Shown here: piece after piece, positions 59,447 through 64,000 of the stretch
Layout of the letters: the number at the start of each line of letters is the position of its first letter
Position numbering within the stretch: position 1 is the first letter of the stretch
NCBI RefSeq assembly: GCF_029537375.1
Contig: NZ_CP120679.1
Span: 804,001-868,000, forward strand
Direction: 5' to 3'
DNA length: 64,000 bases
From: Bacillus sp. HSf4
GTDB lineage: Bacteria > Bacillota > Bacilli > Bacillales > Bacillaceae
Position numbers and translations under genes: made by a program
The notes under the pieces: model-generated
The model's input: the letters and a program-made list of their open reading frames with translations, nothing else
The model's database searches: none
What the model was told of the DNA's origin: nothing

Positions 59447-60856
59447 ATGGGGGATTTCAAACAACCAGTGCGTCAAATCGTCGATGCAGTCGGCGGTGTG
59501 GATAATATTGCAGCAGCAACCCACTGTGTGACGCGCCTGCGGTTTGCATTGATAGATGAAAGCAAGGTTGATCAAGAGTTGCTTGATCAAATTGATGTAG
59601 TCAAAGGCTCATTTTCAACAAATGGACAGTTTCAAGTGGTGATCGGCCAAGGGACAGTCAATAAAGTATATGCGGAGCTGGTCGAAGAAACCGGTATTGG
59701 CGAGTCGAGTAAAGATGAGGTGAAAAAGGCCTCTGAAAAAAATATGAATCCTTTACAGCGTGCTGTGAAAACGCTTGCGGATATATTTATTCCGATTTTG
59801 CCTGCGATTGTGACAGCGGGATTGCTGATGGGGATCAATAATATTTTAACGGCGCAGGGCATTTTCTTCAGCAAATCGATTGTCGAAGTCTATCCGCAGT
59901 GGGCGGATCTCGCCAATATGATTAATTTGATTGCGGGCACGGCTTTTACTTTTCTGCCTGCATTAATCGGGTGGTCAGCTGTCAAACGCTTTGGCGGCAA
60001 TCCGCTGCTCGGTATTGTGCTTGGTGTGATGCTCGTTCATCCCGACCTGTTAAATGCGTGGGGATATGGCGCAGCAGAGCAAAGCGGAAAGATCCCGGTC
60101 TGGAATCTCTTCGGTCTGGAGGTTCAGAAAGTCGGCTACCAGGGACAGGTGCTGCCGATTTTGCTTGCTTCTTATATGCTGGCCAAAATTGAACTGTTTT
60201 TAACAAAGCGGACACCTGAGGGCATACAGCTCTTGGTTGTTGCACCGATCACGCTCCTTGTCACAGGATTTGCTTCATTTATCGTGATCGGCCCGATTAC
60301 ATTTGCGATCGGCAATTTGCTGACATCAGGCCTGATTGCTGTCTTCGGCAAATTTGCCATACTGGGCGGACTGTTGTATGGCGGCTTATACGCGGCGCTC
60401 GTGATCACAGGTATGCACCATACATTCCTTGCAGTCGATCTTCAGCTGATCGGTTCCAAGCTCGGCGGTACATTTTTATGGCCGATGCTGGCGCTTTCCA
60501 ATATCGCACAAGGATCAGCAGCGCTTGCCATGATGTTTATCGTCAAGGATGAGAAGCAGAAAGGTCTCTCTTTAACCTCGGGCATCTCGGCATATCTCGG
60601 CATTACCGAACCCGCGTTGTTCGGTGTGAATCTCAGATATCGTTTCCCGTTTGTGATCGCGATGATCAGTTCAGGGCTGGCCGGAATGTATATTTCCTCA
60701 CAAGGGGTTCTGGCAAGCTCTGTCGGAGTCGGCGGTGTGCCCGGCATTTTCTCTATCATGGCCCAGTATTGGGGCGCATTCGCGATTGGGATGGCGATCG
60801 TGCTTGTGGTGCCGTTCGCCGGAACATACGCTTATGCTAAATTAAAACAAAAATAA
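59447..60856 (+). CDS. treP: Trehalose PTS enzyme IIBC, TreP
   Basis: 469 residues. IIB domain at the N-terminus (VGGVDNIAAATHCVTRLRFAL with phospho-Cys), then IIC with ~10 helices (ALIGWSAVKRFGGNPLLGIV and the GITEPALFGVNLRYRFPF-like block at ISAYLGITEPALFGVNL). It brings trehalose in as trehalose-6-phosphate; the IIA domain is supplied by another protein, as in B. subtilis. AGAAGGAGGG precedes the ATG. Operon treP-treA-treR as in B. subtilis. Confidence 0.95.
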   Translation: MGDFKQPVRQIVDAVGGVDNIAAATHCVTRLRFALIDESKVDQELLDQIDVVKGSFSTNGQFQVVIGQGTVNKVYAELVEETGIGESSKDEVKKASEKNMNPLQRAVKTLADIFIPILPAIVTAGLLMGINNILTAQGIFFSKSIVEVYPQWADLANMINLIAGTAFTFLPALIGWSAVKRFGGNPLLGIVLGVMLVHPDLLNAWGYGAAEQSGKIPVWNLFGLEVQKVGYQGQVLPILLASYMLAKIELFLTKRTPEGIQLLVVAPITLLVTGFASFIVIGPITFAIGNLLTSGLIAVFGKFAILGGLLYGGLYAALVITGMHHTFLAVDLQLIGSKLGGTFLWPMLALSNIAQGSAALAMMFIVKDEKQKGLSLTSGISAYLGITEPALFGVNLRYRFPFVIAMISSGLAGMYISSQGVLASSVGVGGVPGIFSIMAQYWGAFAIGMAIVLVVPFAGTYAYAKLKQK

Positions 60857-60862
60857 CAGCAG

Positions 60863-60895
60863 GGGAAGGAGCGTGTTTTGCCGCTCCCTTTTCCC
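60863..60895 (+). terminator. Hairpin between treP and treA
   Basis: GGGGAAGGAGCG and CGCTCCCTTTTCCC arms with an eight-base loop; no strong T-run follows, so probably only partial termination. Confidence 0.5.
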
Positions 60896-60925
60896 ATTTT
60901 ATATAGAAGAAAACGGTGGTGCAAA

Positions 60926-62617
60926 ATGATGAGAACGAAACAAAACCAATGGTGGAAAAAAGCGACAGTCTATCAAATTTATCCGAAAAGCTTTAACGAT
61001 ACGACAGGAAGCGGTGTCGGCGACATTCAGGGAATCATCGAAAAGCTCGATTATATCAAAGAGCTGGCGTGTGATGTGATTTGGCTGACGCCGATTTATG
61101 CATCCCCGCAGCATGATAACGGGTATGACATCAGCGATTATTACCGGATTCATGAAGAATACGGAACTATGGCCGACTTTGAGGAGCTTCTCGAGGAAGC
61201 CCATCAACGCGGAATCAAGGTGATTATGGACCTTGTCGTCAACCATACATCGACAGAGCATAAATGGTTTAAAGAAGCATCGTCTTCGAAAGATCATCCT
61301 TACCGCGATTTTTACATTTGGAAAGATATGAAGCCGGATGGTTCGCCGCCGACAAACTGGGAGTCAAAATTCGGCGGTTCCGCCTGGCAGTTTGATGAAA
61401 AGGCGGGGCAGTATTATTTGCACCTTTACGATGTCACACAGGCTGATTTAAATTGGGAAAACGAAGAGGTCAGAAAAAAAGTGTATGAGATGATGCATTT
61501 TTGGTTTGAAAAAGGAATTGACGGCTTCAGGCTTGACGTCATCAACGTCATTTCAAAAGATCAGCGTTTTCCCGATGACGACAAGGGAGACGGACGAAGG
61601 TTTTATACGGATGGGCCAAGGGTGCACGAATTTTTGCACGAAATGAACAGAGAGGTTTTTTCTCAATATGACAGCATGACGGTCGGGGAAATGTCATCGA
61701 CGACGATTGCCGATTGCATCCGCTACACAAACCCGGAAAGCCGGGAGCTCGATATGGTCTTTAACTTTCATCATTTAAAAGCGGACTATCCAAACGGCGA
61801 AAAATGGGCGCTTGCTGATTTCGATTTTCTCAAGCTGAAAAAGATTCTGTCTGAATGGCAGATTGAAATGAATCAAGGGGGCGGCTGGAATGCGCTGTTC
61901 TGGTGCAACCATGATCAGCCGCGCATCGTCTCGCGCTACGGTGATGACGGGAAATACCGCAAAAAATCGGCGAAAATGCTGGCAACCGCGATTCATATGC
62001 TGCAAGGCACCCCATACATTTACCAAGGGGAAGAAATCGGTATGACAGACCCGAAGTTTGACGATATTTCTCTTTATCGGGATGTAGAGTCTTTAAATAT
62101 GTACCGCCTGATGAAAGAAGAGGGAAAATCCGAAGCGGAGATCCTCAAGATTTTGCAGGCAAAGTCACGCGATAATTCGCGGACGCCTGTGCAATGGAAT
62201 GATGGGGAAAATGCCGGATTTACAACGGGAACACCGTGGATTCCGGTGCCTGACAATTACAAACACATCAATGTCGAAGAAGCGCTCCGCGATCCTGATT
62301 CGATTTTCTACCATTATAAAAAGTTAAATGAGCTGCGCAAACAATACGATATCATCACGACAGGCGATTATCAGCTCATTCTTGAAGACGATCCGGATCT
62401 TTACGCATATGTGAGAAACGGGGAAAATGAAAAGCTTTTGGTCATCAATAATTTTTACGGCAGAGAAAGCGAATTCCGCCTGCCGGATGATCTTGATGTT
62501 GAAGGATATACAGCCAATGTTCTCATTTCCAACGACCCCGACATTCCGGAGCGTTTGACAAGCTTTAAGGTGAAACCTTATCAATCGATTGTTTATCATC
62601 TTCGCAAACCATGCTAA
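60926..62617 (+). CDS. treA: Trehalose-6-phosphate hydrolase TreA
   Basis: 563 residues (B. subtilis 561), GH13 family. Splits trehalose-6-phosphate to glucose and glucose-6-phosphate. Motifs: KATVYQIYPKSFNDTTGSGV, DLVVNHTSTEHKWF, GFRLDVINVISKD (nucleophile Asp), TVGEMSST (acid-base Glu) and FWCNHDQPRIVSRYG (Asp). Tandem ATGs at 60926 and 60929; GGTGG is five bases before the first. treR follows 21 bases later. Confidence 0.94.
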   Translation: MMRTKQNQWWKKATVYQIYPKSFNDTTGSGVGDIQGIIEKLDYIKELACDVIWLTPIYASPQHDNGYDISDYYRIHEEYGTMADFEELLEEAHQRGIKVIMDLVVNHTSTEHKWFKEASSSKDHPYRDFYIWKDMKPDGSPPTNWESKFGGSAWQFDEKAGQYYLHLYDVTQADLNWENEEVRKKVYEMMHFWFEKGIDGFRLDVINVISKDQRFPDDDKGDGRRFYTDGPRVHEFLHEMNREVFSQYDSMTVGEMSSTTIADCIRYTNPESRELDMVFNFHHLKADYPNGEKWALADFDFLKLKKILSEWQIEMNQGGGWNALFWCNHDQPRIVSRYGDDGKYRKKSAKMLATAIHMLQGTPYIYQGEEIGMTDPKFDDISLYRDVESLNMYRLMKEEGKSEAEILKILQAKSRDNSRTPVQWNDGENAGFTTGTPWIPVPDNYKHINVEEALRDPDSIFYHYKKLNELRKQYDIITTGDYQLILEDDPDLYAYVRNGENEKLLVINNFYGRESEFRLPDDLDVEGYTANVLISNDPDIPERLTSFKVKPYQSIVYHLRKPC

Positions 62618-62638
62618 ACTAAGCTTGGTGGTAAAAAA

Positions 62639-63355
62639 ATGAAAGTCAACAAATATATGATGATTTACAAAGAAATCGCAGACCAAATCGATCAAGGCGT
62701 GTTAAACGCCGGTGATATTTTGTCATCGGAAAATGACCTGGCCGAGCACTATGAGACGTCAAGAGAAACCGTCCGGAAAGCGCTGAATGTGCTTGCGCAA
62801 AACGGATACATTCAAAAAATTAAGGGAAAAGGCTCGGTTGTGCTGAACAGGGAAAAAATGCAGTTCCCGGTTTCCGGCCTCGTCAGTTTTAAAGAGCTTT
62901 CCGAAACGCTCGGCAAAGAAACAAAGACGACGGTGCATGAATTCGGCTTGACGCTCCCGAACGCATATATACAAAAACAGCTTCGGATCTCCGCTGATGA
63001 AGACATATGGCGTGTCGTCCGGTCGAGAAACATCAACGGCGAGCGTGTCATTCTGGACAAGGATTATTTTATCCGCCAAAACGTACCGCTGTTAACAAAA
63101 GAGATATGCGAGGATTCGATCTATCAATACCTCGAAGGCGAGCTCGGGCTTGTTATCAGCTACGCCCATAAAGAAATCGTCGTGGAGCCGTGTACGGAAG
63201 CGGATCAAAAGTATTTGGATCTCAACGGATATGACCATATCGTCGTGGTGAAAAATTTCGTTTTTCTCGATGATACGACTTTGTTCCAATACACGGAAAG
63301 CAGACACCGCCTTGATAAATTTCGGTTTGTCGATTTTGCCAGAAGAGAGAAATAG
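62639..63355 (+). CDS. treR: GntR-family trehalose repressor TreR
   Basis: 238 residues. The N-terminal winged helix has IADQIDQGVLNAGDILSSEN, then DLAEHYETSRETVRKALNVL and QNGYIQKIKGKGSVV. The C-terminal UTRA domain binds trehalose-6-phosphate (GLVSFKELSETLGKETKTTV). It represses the tre operon at the two palindromes at 59378-59419. The ATG is preceded by a weak TTGGTGG site. It ends the tre operon, followed by a terminator. Confidence 0.94.
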   Translation: MKVNKYMMIYKEIADQIDQGVLNAGDILSSENDLAEHYETSRETVRKALNVLAQNGYIQKIKGKGSVVLNREKMQFPVSGLVSFKELSETLGKETKTTVHEFGLTLPNAYIQKQLRISADEDIWRVVRSRNINGERVILDKDYFIRQNVPLLTKEICEDSIYQYLEGELGLVISYAHKEIVVEPCTEADQKYLDLNGYDHIVVVKNFVFLDDTTLFQYTESRHRLDKFRFVDFARREK

Positions 63356-63388
63356 CACGGTCCGCCTGTCGGCGGCCGTGTTTTTTTG
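63355..63388 (+). terminator. Terminator of the tre operon
   Basis: CACGG-T-CCGCC and GGCGG-CCGTG arms with a four-base loop and seven T. Confidence 0.88.
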
Positions 63389-63462
63389 TGCAGCCGTTTC
63401 TGCTCCCGTGCCGATTGAATATGATGTGATACGTGTAACGTAAAAAGGGAGGCTGTAGGAAT

Positions 63463-64000
63463 GATTCATGAAACAGCGAAAATCGGAAAGAATGTCGTGT
63501 TCGGAGAACATGTCGTGATTGAGGAAAACGTGATGATCGGAGATGATGTGGAAATTGGCCACCATGCCGTCATTAAAAAGAATACACAGATTGGAGACAG
63601 AGTGAAGATCGGCGATTTGGCCGTCTTAGGCAAAGCGGCTTCATCAAACAAAAAAATGGCGCGAAAGCCGAAAAAGAAAGGAGCACCTTTAAAGATTGAA
63701 GCCGATGCGGTTATCGGTTCAAATGTTGTGATTTATCGGGCCGTGCTTTTGGATCAAGGGGTGTTCGTCGGAGATATGGCAAGCATCCGCGAAAATGTAA
63801 CGGTTGGCAAAGAAAGCATCATCGGGCGTAACGCCATGGTTGAGAACAACACGACGATCGGCAGCCGGGTGACGATTCAAACGGGATGCTATATCACCGC
63901 GGATATGGAGATTGAAGATGAAGTGTTTATCGGTCCGCGCTGTTCAACATCAAATGACAAATATATGGGGATGGGCAATTATCCATATCAAGGTCCGGTG
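63463..64000 (+). CDS. Left-handed beta-helix (hexapeptide-repeat) transferase, partial
   Basis: The gene runs off the window end. Visible are ~179 residues made of hexapeptide repeats (I/V/L-G-x-x-x-x), such as IGKNVVFGEHVVIEENVMIG and VTVGKESIIGRNAMVENNTT, interrupted by a basic loop (SSNKKMARKPKKKGAPLKIE) near residue 66, which is typical of sugar N-acetyltransferases of the WbbJ/WlbB type. The acceptor is probably a nucleotide sugar. AAGGGAGG precedes the ATG. Whether more genes follow cannot be seen. Confidence 0.78.

Noticed and set aside
63092..63565. 157-codon minus-strand frame across treR end
   Set aside because: Runs over the treR terminator and into the divergent hexapeptide gene; no ribosome site.
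1..64000. CRISPR arrays, insertion sequences, rRNA genes and riboswitches
   Set aside because: I looked for regular spaced repeats, transposase motifs, rRNA and known leader patterns and saw none that I could support.

Overview
The window is chromosomal DNA from a Bacillus of the B. licheniformis / B. paralicheniformis type. The order of recognisable core genes follows the B. subtilis 168 map in blocks: swrC-dgkB-rlmCD, then rap-phr-yeeI, then yfmT-yfmS, yfmR, yfmP-yfmO, yfmM, yfmL, yfmJ, yflT, yflS, yflN, nos, yflL, yflK, yflJ, mapB, ltaS, yflB, yflA and treP-treA-treR. Strong AGGAGG-type ribosome sites, frequent GTG/TTG starts, a SigB-type promoter, cre sites and Rap/Phr signalling all fit this group. 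The species call rests on gene content and recall, not on a search.

Layout. 1-4.4 kb: end of swrC, an acetyltransferase, a nucleoside hydrolase, dgkB and rlmCD. 4.5-11.8 kb is an A+T-rich accessory island in the place where B. subtilis carries yeeA-yeeG type genes. It holds a methyl-DNA-type restriction endonuclease (MrcB_N + HNH), a decayed SF1 helicase, a PD-(D/E)XK/DUF5655 protein, a split sigma factor resembling SigO/RsoA with a YvrJ-type small protein, and a cysteine-rich locus. That locus encodes a 6-Cys peptide, a phospholipase A2-like protein with 10 Cys, a solitary tRNA-Cys between them on the same strand, a CNPC glutaredoxin-like protein and a small Cys/His protein. 11.8-16 kb: Rap phosphatase with its Phr peptide, a DUF4440 pseudogene, a DMT transporter, YeeI and a malic-enzyme remnant.

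16-28.9 kb: yfmT, yfmS, a dicarboxylate transporter, yfmR, a LysR/DJ-1 divergent pair, then a zinc-limitation cluster with three Zur-like boxes. That cluster has folE2 facing away from a flavoprotein and a FeoB-like GTPase transporter, followed by the metallochaperone zagA (yciC). 29-35.2 kb is a complete biotin operon bioWAFDBI with a clear promoter and a perfect BirA palindrome. 35.2-46 kb: a NaChBac-type sodium channel, the yfmP-yfmO efflux pair, ribosome-associated yfmM and yfmL, yfmJ, SigB-linked yflT, the yflS transporter and two metallo-beta-lactamase-fold hydrolases. 47-57.7 kb: a secreted M14 peptidase, nitric oxide synthase, an sdpR-sdpI immunity pair without its toxin genes, acylphosphatase, MOSC protein, mapB, lipoteichoic acid synthase, yflB and yflA. 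57.7-59.2 kb has a decayed second copy of yflB and a frameshifted spore-germinant receptor B subunit. 59.3-63.4 kb is the trehalose operon treP-treA-treR with cre and two TreR-type boxes. The window ends inside a hexapeptide-repeat transferase.

The part most worth attention is 7.5-10.9 kb, where a two-part sigma factor, a private tRNA-Cys and several disulfide-type proteins sit together. Nothing I recognise describes this combination as a known system. Its function is inference from gene context.
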